Positions 1-10,619 are shown, numbered from the stretch's first letter. The stretch is 64,000 nt of DNA from Symbiodinium natans (GCA_905221605.1 CAJNDS010002687.1:1-64000), one strand, 5' to 3'. Notes: generated from the sequence alone by a model not told the origin. Made by a program: numbers and translations.

Positions 1-560
1 AATAATCCAGGCATTCCACGGACCACCACCACGAGACCACCACCACGAGACCACCACCACAAGACCACCACCACGAGACCACCACCACAAGACCACCACC
101 ACGAGACCACCACCACAAGACCACCAACGACACCACCACGACCACCAACACAACCACCCGCACGGACCCCCGCCACGGACCACCACCACGGACCAACCAC
201 CACGGACCACCACCACGGGACCACCACCACGGGACCACCACCACGGGACCACCACCACGAGACAACCACCACAGGACCACCACCACGGAACCACCACCAC
301 GAGACCACCACCGCGGACCACCGCCACGGACCACCGCCACCCGGCCACCACCATGGGACCACCACCACGGGACCACCACGACGGCCACCAGGGACCACCA
401 CCACCACCACCACGGACACCGCCACCACCACGACAAACCACCACTACCAAAGGAGCACCACCACCACGGGACCACCACCACGCTGTGGGACCACCACGAC
501 GAACACCACGGGACCACGGACCACCACCACGGGACCACCACCACGGGCATTCGGGAAAAC
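1..560. repeat. 14-bp CCACCACCAC-type minisatellite
   Basis: The array is built from a 14-base unit of the form gaccaccaccacga, alternating with gaccaccaccacaa and gaccaccaccacgg variants. It degrades towards about 560 and runs off the left edge of the window. Because 14 is not a multiple of three, open frames crossing it give only Thr/Pro/His-rich low-complexity peptides. The open frame at 353-751 is one of these and is not called as a gene. Confidence 0.9.
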
Positions 561-765
561 CCCCCAAAACCCCAGCCTTTCAGCCCCAACCCCTCAGCAC
601 CCCAAAACCACCCACCCCCCACCACACCCGACAGAACCCAAACCATTACAGCAAAAGCAAAAAACAAAACCCCCCCAAAACACGACAAAACTCCGGACAC
701 AAACCCTATACATTTCTATTAAACCCCAAAACCCTACACCGTAAAGCGTAAAACCCTGAACCCGG

Positions 766-1100
766 GGCATCCCGAAAATTCCCGGAATTTAAATTCCTAG
801 GATTTTTCGAGAGCTGTTGCTGATATGTGATCGTGAGGCCGAACCCCCTTGAACAGCTGGCGGGCGGCGACCGTCATCGGAACTACCCTGGACCAAGAGA
901 TTTCCTTGAAGATTTCCTTGAAGGTGAAGGGGCACCCACGTCATCACTGTTGCGCTGGAACCTTAAATCCAACCCGGCAAGCCCAAACCTCAATCCGGAC
1001 AATTCCTAAAATTCCGGGAATTTTCAGCTCCGGGTGATTCCCAAAATTCCCAGGATTTTTAAACAAAAAGTGTTAAAATTCCCGGAATTTTCAGGATCCC
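766..1100. repeat. Cluster of AATTCCCGGAATT-like near-palindromes
   Basis: Short near-palindromes of the form aaaattcccggaatttt recur here, near 773-790, 1008-1022, 1040-1060 and 1076-1092, interleaved with variants such as aattcctagga. Unit spacing is irregular, so this is a dispersed motif cluster rather than a clean tandem array. No gene is supported. Function unknown. Confidence 0.6.
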
Positions 1101-1208
1101 CCTGCAAGGCCCTCACAAGCAGCCAAATGGACCGGAAGAGGAGGCGGGGCATCCGACGGGGCGGCCGCAGAGCGAAAATAGGGGTCGAGCCCGTAGCCTT
1201 TTATGGGG

Positions 1209-1795
1209 ATATATATATATATATATATCATCGATAGAATCGACGGGTCCCCTCTAATTTTTATTATCTAGAATCATGAGATATTCATCTTATATCACCT
1301 CCAAATTCTAAAACTATAGAAAAATGAAGAAAAAATATTAAAATAAAAGAATTAAGATAGACCAAATCTTAATTCTAAGAAATATCTTTTCTAAAGACCC
1401 TTGAAAAATAAATACAAAATAATATCCAAAGCCTCCAAACAAACCAAACATGACTAAAAAGAAGATGATCATTCCATACATTTAGAAACCCAGAATTATT
1501 CATGAAAAATCCGACATCATTCAAATTTCAACCCAAATCCAAATTTTCCAGAAATTTTAGCTCCTGCTCATAAGACAATTGATTTCACAAGATTTCTTCT
1601 AGAATAGATTTTTCGAAAAGAATCGAAAATGCATTTTTTCAAACGATCTATTTTCCTCCTCATCATGTAGAAAACGAATGAAAGACAAATTTTAAAGGGA
1701 GAGATAGAACTAAAAATTGAAATTTTCTCAAGAAGAAAGTCAAATCTGATAACCAGATTGTATACAAAACAATACAATACAATACGATACCAATG
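1209..1795. other. AT-rich island
   Basis: After an (AT)n run at about 1209-1228 the base composition drops sharply. One 60-base line (1321-1380) has about 17% G+C, and the block to about 1790 is roughly 25-30% G+C, against about half in the flanks. It ends in an AATAC pentanucleotide run near 1766-1790. I see no convincing coding exon, and open frames are short and biased to Phe/Ile/Lys. It may be an insertion of foreign or organellar DNA, or an AT-rich intergenic spacer. Confidence 0.7.
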
Positions 1796-2253
1796 CTCTT
1801 TTGAGATGAAAAGCCATTAGTAGCGACCTTGAGGTCATGGAGCACGGCTGCGCAGCCTGCCCCATCTTGTTGTAGCTTGGTGATCGGAGGTTCGTTTGTG
1901 CCTGCACCACTTTTTGCCTGCTCACCAACGTGAGTCTGAAAAGACGTGCTCAACTTTGCGCACAAAGCATTTGCTCCCGCGAGTGGTCTTGAAGCTAGTA
2001 GCAGAAGACTTGTATTTCGCGAAGCCGCGTACGTTCTGGAACGATTCAAGTGTTGGTTTCCTTGGCTGTGGATGCTGGTCTTCTTAGCCGTAATCCCCCA
2101 ATACAACTGTTGAAAGCCATCCTTACTTCTGATGGTCCGGGCATCCAACTTGGTAGAAGTGACTGCCGGCCTGCAGTGTGACGGATCTGCGAAGAAATTC
2201 GGACTCCAGGAATGCTGCGTGGCCAGGCCACTCCTGGGTTCAATCTTGCTCTC

Positions 2254-2706
2254 CTACAATAACATGCACCTGCTCTCTGAAACTAAGACTCTCAAACTAA
2301 CAGAAAGCATCTTGATGTGCTTGGACACTGTCTCGGGTATCACGACCACGAATGCGAGCATCTTCTTGCCAGCCCTGGCCCGCTCCAAACTTTCTTGGCA
2401 AAACGCAGCAGTTCGCCAGATGATGTCCTCGTCAAAGGGAGGATTCACTTCCACGATTCCCTCCTGTACATCGGCCTCGAAGAAGGATCCACGAGATCCA
2501 AACAAACCATCCACATCACCGAAGGCACTGTGGTAGCAATCCCTTCCAGCCAGTGTGTTGAGTGGTGACGCGAATGCTTCAATGATGGGCTCTGACGCCC
2601 ACTCTTGCAAGATGCCGAAGACCGAGTTCGGGAGCGCTCCCTGATTGCCACCTCCTTTGTCATGAACTTGAAGAATACGATATCTTGCCAGAACCAAGAA
2701 CGCAGC
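2254..2706 (-). CDS. PCIF1-family (CAPAM-type) mRNA cap adenosine N6-methyltransferase, catalytic exon
   Basis: PCIF1 enzymes methylate the cap-adjacent adenosine of mRNA at N6 using SAM. The translated exon shows the family's landmarks in order: an ALPNSVFGILQEW helix, the EAFASPLN segment, an SAFGDVDGLFGSRGSFF stretch, the catalytic motif VNPPFDED with the NPPF tetrad, and a following AFVVVIPE strand. The upstream boundary is an acceptor ending gtgag at 2707. After IPE the frame drifts and stops at 2254. A neighbouring frame continues with SFREQVHVIVGE, resembling the next PCIF1 segment, so an intron or a frameshift lies near 2260-2320. Further exons may lie at 1.9-2.1 kb. Domain identity is strong; completeness is not. 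Confidence 0.82.
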   Translation of the reverse strand, partial: AAFLVLARYRILQVHDKGGGNQGALPNSVFGILQEWASEPIIEAFASPLNTLAGRDCYHSAFGDVDGLFGSRGSFFEADVQEGIVEVNPPFDEDIIWRTAAFCQESLERARAGKKMLAFVVVIPETVSKHIKMLSVSLRVLVSESRCMLL

Positions 2707-2947
2707 CTCACATTCTCCAAGCGGCCGTGCGTTTTATGACTTACGCTGTGCCGTTCCGAGCCCAACGACAAAATCGAGAACATTTAGCAACATTCGCGAT
2801 ACCAACATCCATACAAGGCTCCAAATGAAATTGGGCTCCTGAGCCTGTGTGCAAGTCGCGGAGCTTCGAAAAGTATCGTGGCAGAACCTGCACTGTTCGC
2901 TTCCCGCAAGTCAGCTTCACCGCGTCGCCTTGCGGAGACAGACGTGG

Positions 2948-3025
2948 TAGGGGGGGTTAGGGGGCGCTAGGGGAGGTCAGGGGCGGTTAGGAGGGGGGGG
3001 TTGGGGGGGGGAGGTTACAGGAGTT
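2948..3025. repeat. G-rich tract (ttaggggg-like)
   Basis: Imperfect array of guanine runs of 4 to 9 bases separated by tta, cgct, tca and similar. It has the sequence character of a possible G-quadruplex former. It lies in an apparent intron between the PCIF1-like exon and the upstream exon candidates. Confidence 0.7.
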
Positions 3026-3049
3026 TAGGGTCGCTGCTACTCCAACTTC

Positions 3050-3911
3050 ATGGGTCTTAGCCAAGGCACTATTCTCGTCCACTTGCACGCGTGTGCTTTC
3101 CTCCGGCAGAATCTCGGAAGACAGGATGACTGCCAGCTTGCGGACTCGTGCTTTGGCCTCCTTGCAAGCTGGTGCCTATGCTTCGACCAAACAAGCTACC
3201 TGCTTCTTCTTTACTGGAGTATTGATATACTATTGATGGTCTTCTGCTTCAGGCTGTCACAGCTAAGATGCCTTCTTGTTGACGCCTGCGTTCACGAGCT
3301 TCTGCAGAAGCTGGTCGTCCCCACGCTTGATTGCTTCTTGTGATGGCTCTCCCAAAGGCAACAAAGGGTGGAACAAACGCGCCCAGAGCCTTGGCTGGCA
3401 GCAAGACCCAACGCATTTCTCGCTGCGAAGCGCTGGAGACTATGCAATGTCGGGACGGCCAAACGTAAGGTGGAACGTCTCAAAAAAGCGTTACTGCGCT
3501 CAAAAAAAGCCACCAAGCCTCTAAATGCCTCTTGCGTTTCTGCTCATTGCGGCTGGAGTCTGCACCGCCCAAGCTGGGTGAGATGTGCAGCTCGTAGCCA
3601 GCTACCAGTTCGTCCATGACATTCCAGCGGCCCAACTCAAGCCCGATCCTCAGATGAAAGAGAAACATCGTCATTGGTCTCATGGATTCATAGTGGAGTC
3701 TGGCAATACTTGTGCAAAAGAAAACGCTTTGGCGAATCATCTCGAAGATCCAATGCTGCAGCTGATTCTTGGAAACGTTTCCACGATGCCCTGTACTCTT
3801 GGATTTCTTCGCAACTCGCACACGCTTCTTCGATGGACCGTCCTGGGAAGGCGTCGGTAGAGGCCTCTTAGCGAATCGGGATTTCAACTGCGACCAGTTT
3901 TGGCTGATCAT
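3050..3911 (-). CDS. Unrecognised exons, possibly the N-terminal part of the PCIF1-like gene
   Basis: Three minus-strand stretches read like exons. At about 3480-3911 there is a basic segment containing KKRVRVAKKSKS followed by a helical region. At about 3255-3345 is a short ankyrin-like helix AIKRGDDQLLQKLVNAG. At about 3060-3170, after a cttgcaag acceptor, is a charged helix starting EAKARVRKLAVILSSE. They lie upstream, in transcription order, of the PCIF1 catalytic exon and could be its N-terminal half. PCIF1 proteins do carry a long helical region before the catalytic domain. I cannot align them to a specific family, so linkage is inference. Confidence 0.35.
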
Positions 3912-4037
3912 GGGAACTGATGGTCAACCACCAACCATGATGTAGCTCATGCTGCGCTCTGCACGAAGCATGTGCTTCTTGTCTTGAGTTGTCATGCTGA
4001 CATGCAAGGCCAACAAGGATAGTGGCTTTGGCAATGT

Positions 4038-4906
4038 TCAGGGAAAGGCTGGAGGGGGTCTATCTGCGAAGCTCTGCACACTGTCCACATCGGTCCACCC
4101 TGTGGCTTGCAACAACCTACAATGTGCCAAAGCTTGGCTTGTGTATGCTGAGATATTTGCAAAAGTATTGATGCCTACTTTGAATGTTATGTTGCAGTAG
4201 AATGCTGCTTGCAGCCAGACATCACGGACACGATCAAGGACTGATATGTGCGCCCATGGGCAGAACCCTCTGACGGTAACCTTCATTACATGGAAATGAT
4301 TTATACCCTGCTTGCATATTGATGTGGTCCGAACTACAAATGCGTGAGCCTGGGTAACCATGGTTCTTTACGGTCATCGGTCTTCATCGGTCTCATTGTG
4401 GTGCGCTTTGTGGATTCTGCGATTGAACTTGTTTGCACATGTCTACATCTTCTGAAAGCCAATGGGAGCCGCTACGCAACCGCGTACGTCGCTTAACAAT
4501 CTAGACCCCTGGAGACAGACATGCCAATCCAGCTTTCAATAACACAGCTGGAAATTGCTACATCCTGACCCGAAATCAGGCCGTTGGGACGGGAACGAGG
4601 AAACTTTCTTTGCCTTCCCCATAATCTACTCGGTGTGGAGACTGAACCCTGCCGTGGCACTAAGAAGCATCTTTTCCATAATTTGCGCTGATTGGGGCCA
4701 AGGTACTTGGCAACCAATGCTGGCGGATAGACGAGTGGAAAACTGGTGGTTAACATGCAGTGAGAACCCGATTGCGCGAGAGCGGTCTTTGCAACTCTCA
4801 GATCACTTCGGCAGGGGATGACTGCTCTGAACATGGTTGATGGTATTGCTGCATTTAAAGGGGCTGCGATCCCCCAACAAGAACAGGGCCACTCAGCAAA
4901 GGGCAC
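4038..4906 (-). CDS. Possible unrecognised minus-strand exons
   Basis: Open minus-strand frames at 4038-4361 and 4493-4906 have plausible composition. The second includes a segment reading FPLVYPPALVAKYLGPN followed by a possible short exon ending in SWIGMSVSR. No domain is recognised, splice sites are not convincing, and the frames could be chance. Nothing else is visible between about 3.9 and 5.45 kb. Confidence 0.2.
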
Positions 4907-5464
4907 GAAACCTGCGATCCCACCTGGCGTCTTCCGGATGGATGCATGACATGTGCTAACCAGCTAGCTCAACAGGGCAGGCAGCACGCAAGGCGGAGCT
5001 GTTCCAGAAAGACGAAGGTCAGGGTGCAATACCTTCTCATTCGAACGTAGTGCATAGATGCCTGCTACAAATTTAACAGCATGGCATGGGACTCATGAAT
5101 CCCGGTGGCACGGTCCAAAGCGCACGTAGTTTGCTGCGGCTCCTTTGTAAAGGCCAAGCCTTGGATAGAAAGACAGACGAGGGCTCCTCAGTGCCTTCAT
5201 GAAGGTATGCAAATGTGTGCAAGTTCACAATAAGGAAGTCAAAGGGGGTAGGAACCCAAACGACGCGAGGCAACATGTCAGAAGGATATACAATTCCTGC
5301 ATGCCAGAGAGGTGGCGTCATGGGGGCATTTTGGAAGGGGCGCTTTGATCAAGACTTTTGGGCCCCTGCTCTGCGCGCATGTGCCGAACAAAGTACTTGT
5401 CGAGTGCTTTCGCAAAAGATGACCTGAGCCTCTGTACACACATGCCGAGGCGGTACCGCGACAT

Positions 5465-6538
5465 TTACTTGTCTGGTACGTACTGATCGGCCCGCTGGAA
5501 GCCATTCTTCAGCATCGACTGAACCATTGCTTCGACCTGCTCCTGAGCAGACTTGAACTTTGCTCCAAGGAGTCTCTCTGCTGGCGAGACGTCATACAGA
5601 ACAGGCAATGGCGGTGCAGGGCCCATCACGGTTGGACCGAGTTCGGATGACAACTCCTCGGGCACATTGGCTTTCAAGTCTTCCGGTAAAGCCTCGCGAA
5701 CGTACTCAGCCACCTCCCTGAAATGAGGGCACCCCCCAATCAAAAGAATCCGCTGTCCACCATACTCACCTCGGACTGCCTCAATGTGGGCTCGGGAAAC
5801 GTCGCGAACATCCACGACAGTCTTGCAAGCATTCTCGATCACTTTGAGGCTGCCGTCCATGTAGCCAACTAGGCTACTCGCCGACGTGTTCATGTGTGGC
5901 TGCCCGGGCAGCATGGGACCCCAAATAAGAGTTGGTATCAGAACTGTAAGCTGAAACGGGCAGCCAGGCTCTTTGCTCATGTCCCAAGCCAGCTGCTCGG
6001 CCAACAGCTTCGACAAACAGTACCAGTTCTCCTTCTCCCGCAGCACATCCGCTGGAGAGAAATCCTCCGCTGTGTAGACGTGATCGGCTGGCAGACTTCC
6101 ATAATTTGTGTACACGCTCGCTGTTGAAGAGGTAAGAGCGACTTTCTTCACACCTAGTCTGTGACAAGAGTTCAATACGTTGCGCGTCCCCTCCACTGCT
6201 GGTCTGACAAGCTTCTCTTCAGAACCCCCTTTGAAATAAAATGGGGAGGCGGTGTGCAGCACGTGGCTGCAGCCCCGAATGGCGTCATCAAACGCTCCTG
6301 GGGTCAGCAGATCTACTCCATCCACGATCGTCAGCCGCTCAGCGCCTGGTAAGCTCTTGAGGTATGATGCCTTCTCGGCGCTCCGAGTGGTTGTCCTTAC
6401 GGTGAAGCCCTCCTCCAGCAGCAGTTTCACGCACCAAGACCCCAGAAAACCCGACCCTCCAGTAACGCACCAAGGAGCACCAGATGTGGACATGGCGTGA
6501 CGCGTGACAGTCGACAGCCGGTTAAGGGACAGTTTCAT
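5465..6538 (-). CDS. NAD(P)-dependent extended short-chain reductase (DFR/CCR-like)
   Basis: Intronless reading frame for an extended SDR related to dihydroflavonol 4-reductase, cinnamoyl-CoA reductase and fungal/algal aldehyde reductases. These reduce aldehydes or ketones with NAD(P)H. The Rossmann nucleotide motif TGGSGFLGSW lies about 25 residues after the chosen Met. The conserved Ser region is LTSSTASVY, and the catalytic YxxxK is in WYCLSK. A VVDVRDVSRAHI segment typical of the family follows. The frame is open upstream without ATG until a stop, so the first ATG is at 6538. That gives about 357 residues with a short Arg-containing leader. A second ATG at 6493 starts immediately before the Rossmann fold and would give the usual family length. 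The preceding carrier gene ends only 65 bp upstream. The substrate cannot be read from sequence. Confidence 0.9.
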   Translation of the reverse strand: MKLSLNRLSTVTRHAMSTSGAPWCVTGGSGFLGSWCVKLLLEEGFTVRTTTRSAEKASYLKSLPGAERLTIVDGVDLLTPGAFDDAIRGCSHVLHTASPFYFKGGSEEKLVRPAVEGTRNVLNSCHRLGVKKVALTSSTASVYTNYGSLPADHVYTAEDFSPADVLREKENWYCLSKLLAEQLAWDMSKEPGCPFQLTVLIPTLIWGPMLPGQPHMNTSASSLVGYMDGSLKVIENACKTVVDVRDVSRAHIEAVRGEYGGQRILLIGGCPHFREVAEYVREALPEDLKANVPEELSSELGPTVMGPAPPLPVLYDVSPAERLLGAKFKSAQEQVEAMVQSMLKNGFQRADQYVPDK

Positions 6539-6603
6539 CGTTTTGAGCACATGGCAAAGCTGCAGTCCACACTCTTCCTCCAAAGGTTCAGGGCGGGTGA
6601 CCG

Positions 6604-8329
6604 TCACGACTCGTGGTGGATACGTGTCAAGTAAGCTGCCGACACCCCTTCTGCCTGCAGCATCTGCTTGAAGCAGTCCATCGGTCCAGAATACAGAACC
6701 CCACTACCACACTCTCTGTGTGGTTGGTTCATGAGCCTGTCACAGCATAGACAGGCCTAGTCTGAGAGCAACAATTGCTGCCAGCAGAAGCATCGACTTC
6801 CCGCCACTTGCCTGACCGCTACAATGTCAAAGGGCTGCATCGCAAAAGTGACAGCGACGCCAGACCTTGCCACCAGAACATGTCCAAAGAGCACTCCTTT
6901 GTTGTATTACATCGTTCGTCAACATTGTCATGGACACATGCATAACCCATAAAGGCCGGATGAAACTCTTGTCCGAGCTCTCCCTCGGCCACGAGAAACT
7001 CTTCTTGACAGATTGCGCTGGCTGAAGCAGCTCAATGATGGCTCGGAAGGTCGTGTTCGTCTTAGCTTGCTACCTAGGACTTAGGCTACTTGAACTGTTT
7101 GCCGACATTCTCTCCGGATTTTGTCGCCTTTGCTGCCACATGCTACACGTCTTCCCTGAATGCGCTCGATGGTCATCTGCGTTACTGGGCGCGTGGCAGG
7201 AGGCTAGCAACGAAGTGAGTGGCAACTCCTTCCTGAACCTTGCGTGGGCAAGCTCACCGGGCAAAAGCCTGAAGCTGCACGCCCATGCAATGCTGCAAGC
7301 AGCAAACCCGTCTCGATCCGTCACGCACCTTCACCCATCGCAGAATGAAGTCCTTGCTGATGTCGTATGTAGACAGCTGCACCTGCCAATCTCACACAAA
7401 CATCAGAGGACTTGATTCCTCAGACACCATCAAGTACATATGAGTCATGGGCGCGCTCTTTGTGAAAGAGTGTTAGGAACAGTTGGAACACCATATTGCA
7501 GTAGCTGTGAGACAAACTCGCACTCGGCACCGATGTGGCAGCAGCAACTCTTGGCCTGAAAAACGGATGAGAAATCAGAGGATCTGTGAAATTCTGAGAA
7601 GACATTCTTTGCACAAAGACTTCAGAGGTGACTTCGCCGGACCTGAACCCTTAGGTCGGCACACAAAGGCCGAGAGGCCGCGGTAGTAGCCGCGAAAGCC
7701 CTGAGGAGCCGTTGTATACAAGCTCTAACACAGCAAACAACAAAATCCTGTGCCTGAGCCTGCCCAATCTCCGAGAAGGCTTGCCTGGAGTTCAATATGA
7801 TCTATATCGCATGTCTACGAATCTACTCCATGGCAAAATACGGAAGAAACGGCTGGGTGTCGCTCCTGAGAGACTTGTGGGTGTGCTGATGAAGCACGTC
7901 TTCACTTCCAGCCGCTTGAAACCGCGACTTGAGGAGGAAGAAAGGGTTGGAGACCACAGCTGCGAGCGAGCCTGAGGCTGCTCCCAAAAGCATGGACGAG
8001 AGGCTGTCTGTCGCGGAAGCCCCGGGCTTCACCCCAAGGAGCTGCTTCAAAGAGCCGTAGGCACCGAAGCGGCAGCCCACGTTGCTGAACTGCAAGAGGT
8101 ACGCCGCCCCCAGGCCACGCTGAAGCCCCCGGATTCCTTCCTTCCGCGCAATGCGCAGCAGCGCTTGGCCGATGCCCGTGTATGCCCGGTCAGGGCCTCG
8201 AGCAAGTTCGCCTTGCAGTTGCAACCGGGTTTTGACCACGTCGATGGGATTTGTCAAGGTGATGGCGCCGCACGCCGCGAGGCCAGCCAGAACGAACTCA
8301 GCACCCTGGGGGCGACTTTGACCAGCCAT
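6604..8329 (-). CDS. SLC25 mitochondrial carrier (SLC25A34/35, oxaloacetate-carrier-like), seven exons, short C-terminus
   Basis: Solute carrier of the mitochondrial inner membrane. Exons fit in phase at 8329-7862 (or 7865), 7724-7663, 7555-7531, 7382-7329, 7292-7258, 6865-6812 and 6736-6604, giving about 276 residues. All three family repeats are visible: PIDVVKTR in exon 1, NPFFLLKSR late in exon 1, and MQPFDIVAVR in exon 6. Between them lie GFRGYYRGLSAFVPR and QLSTYDISKDF. Most donors are GT, but exon 6 ends at GCAAGT, a GC donor. The exon 1/2 junction is ambiguous by one codon. After the third-repeat RLMNQP and QAEGVSAAYL the frame stops quickly at 6604. The last transmembrane helix normally following this point is absent or lies in an undetected exon. 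The ATG at 8329 starts just before the first helix, as usual. Substrate assignment is tentative. Confidence 0.85.
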
Positions 8330-8553
8330 GACTGGCTGCTAGAGTCTGCTAGAGTGTCGACATCTGTGGCTGGCTGGTTTCTGTCCCTTCCGTGACGTGT
8401 ATTCCTGAGGCTTCCAATTTGCTGTGTTGGGAGTGTGCTTCACACATGAGCCTGTTGAAGCTCGTTCGTCAGCATGCGTCCAGAGCTTCGATTGCCACAC
8501 TAAGTTTGGGAAGGTCTGCAAAAGCTTATTTGAGGTAGAATGGCTTGGCCATG

Positions 8554-9059
8554 TCAGACATGCGATAAACAAGAGCAGTTTATCAGATCTTTCCGGTCCC
8601 GCAGTACAATCAGCTGTCTTTTTTGTCGATGAGGCTGGCGTGAAACATCTTGTCTACAGCTCCTGCGCTTCCTCACGTTGCTTGTGTGGCCTTTCAGGCA
8701 CTTGCTGCGTTGATGCTTGACAGTGGTGCTCTGTGCCAATCTGCTGGACCGCCTTTCCAGGTCGCTGCCAGGCGGCTGGGCAAGTGCCTCCGGCATCGTT
8801 TGACGACATGGGATGCTACCAAGAATGTTCTTTCGCGACGGTGGAGATGCTTGTCGGTCCCGGTCTCTTCCCTGCATCACCATCGGCACGCCTCTGTGAG
8901 TCCGCGTCCTCGCAAAACGAACTTGCTGAGCGCAGTTCGACAGCCTCAGCTGCGGATCTTGATCTATTCGAAAGCTGCGCTGTGGGACATGAGGGAGGTG
9001 CCGAGCAGGCGCCGTACCTGACGGCATGGGAAGTCTCATGCAGTGGGGGCCTGATATGG
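8554..9059 (-). other. Unresolved 3' region after the AdoMetDC exons
   Basis: The frame of the last AdoMetDC exon remains open to a stop at 8554, but the peptide loses family character after about 9080. A second minus frame and one plus frame (8733-9092) are also open here. I cannot tell untranslated 3' sequence from a low-conservation C-terminal tail. Confidence 0.3.
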
Positions 9060-10619
9060 CCTGATTGTACTGAAACTCGCTGCATGGTCTAAGATGTCTA
9101 AGGGCCTCCATCTCCATGGCTTTTCGAGTGCCCAAGCGAAGTGGTTTGCATGAAACCACGTCTACCACCTGGCCAATACTGAAGCTCACATCACATCGCG
9201 GTACCATCTGGGAGATCTCGTCCCTTGTTTAGGCCGGGGACAGCATAGCCATGCTCTGGCCACGTGTGGACCTCAATGCACAACTGGGGCAATGACTCGT
9301 GTGTGATGTTGACACCAGCTGCAGGCAACAGAGCTGCAGACAACATGAAGAGACATGTTAAAAAACCGGTAAATGCAGAGGGCACCCTTTGTGCTCAAGC
9401 ACAAACGGAACCCTTCGAGAGACAGTGGCAGCGCAGCAGGTGCTCTTATGGTGCTCTGCAGAGGCCCCCGGCAGAGAGGTGGGACTCCGACACCAGCAGC
9501 AAGGCAGTCAAGCCCTGTCGGAAGCTGTGCCGACTGCTCTCACTGCTTGCGATACCATGTTTTCACGTAAAAGCCTGTGGCTGGAACTTGTGCTCGAGAT
9601 GCCCTAGCTCGGTTAGGTCACCCAGGGAAGCCTGAGGTCACGCTTTTGAACAGTGTTTCCATGTGTGTCTATGGGTGCTTGCCCGAGGTGGGCACCAGGG
9701 TCCTCAGGAGTTTGCCTGAGCTCTGGCTGCTTGAACTTCTGTGCTTGGTGACCCCTTTCCGAATGCCTGATGAATTGTCATTCAGCAAGCCAGCCGAGCA
9801 CCCGGAGGCCTGGCACGCTGCTTAGAGTGTCATGTGCCAAGCATGAGATGAATGGTTAACCGGCCAGAAATGCCTCGATCATGAGCGTGTGAACCAGATG
9901 AGTAGATGCAGCTGCCTCATAGAGAGTAATAGACAGGTAGCTTAAGGTTTGGGCCAAGTGTCTGGAACTACACTGCAGTGTGTCGGCCTCCAGCACTTCC
10001 GGTACTGCAGGAGGGAAAGCATCAAATCTACCTTCCACCACAAGTTCCAGCACTGCAAGTGGAGACCCGGGAGGACCCAGGCAATGCTTCAATCTGAGGG
10101 TGCGGCTCTGCATCTCTGCAGGGAGCACAAACAGCGAGCCGTGCATGCCCCTCAGGTGGAGTACTGCGTGGCATGTGCATGTGCCGCGGTCTTCAGTAGG
10201 TCCACTAGATCCGCTAGGGCCAGGGCGGATGATAGTAGGCGGTTGCATTGCCTGATGAGTCGGCAAAGCCTGGCTTGGCAACCGGTTTGGTGCTATGGTG
10301 CTATGTGGTGTATGCACTGTATATATGCTTGCGTCGGGGTACTTGTCCAGCACGCGGAAAGCCAAACGTCGTAAGTGTCCGGCCCTGCCAATGTTTCCAG
10401 GACGCCTCCTGACATGTTGCGGTCCGGTCGAGTAGCATAAGATCCATCGAAACTGACACGGGCGCTCCTGCACCGGGTTTGTGCTTGCATCCGCACTGCT
10501 GAGCAGCAGCAGCTGCGGCAAACCTTGTAGACATGAAGCATGCGAGCTTCGGCACCAACGGCAGCTCTAAGACTGAGGTGCAAACGGAAGTACAGACCAT
10601 CAAACTCGTCGCCTTGTAC
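9060..10619 (-). CDS. Bacterial-type (SpeD) S-adenosylmethionine decarboxylase domain in a multi-exon gene
   Basis: AdoMetDC makes decarboxylated SAM, the aminopropyl donor for spermidine, using a pyruvoyl group formed by self-cleavage at Glu-Ser. Four in-phase exons rebuild its core: 9603-9575 (HLEHKFQPQ), 9514-9473 (GLTALLLVSESHLS), 9271-9242 (VHTWPEHGYA) and from 9168 down (VVDVVSCKPLRLG). The spliced product gives SESHLSVHTWPEHGYA then VVDVVSC. The pyruvoyl Ser, the His five residues on and the Cys twenty residues on match the spacing known in bacterial and archaeal enzymes. Two of the introns begin with GC. Upstream, a phase-0 exon at 10619-10524 (VQGDEFDGLYFRLHLS) and open sequence at 9.86-10.5 kb may belong to the same gene, but their fold is not recognised. 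The 3' end is unresolved: the last frame stays open to 8554 without family resemblance. Confidence 0.85.

Noticed and set aside
353-751. 132-residue His/Pro-rich plus frame
   Set aside because: Translation of the 14-bp minisatellite and following C-rich sequence.
1185-1215. Possible relic of the dinoflagellate spliced leader (cccgtagccttttatgg)
   Set aside because: Shares only the CCGTAGCC start with the leader and then diverges; no splice acceptor or gene follows on that strand.
9242-9385. Reading SESHLS...LCIEVHTWPE without the second splice shift, implying an insertion before HTWPE
   Set aside because: The acceptor ending cattgag at 9272 gives the exact family spacing in phase, so the longer reading was dropped.
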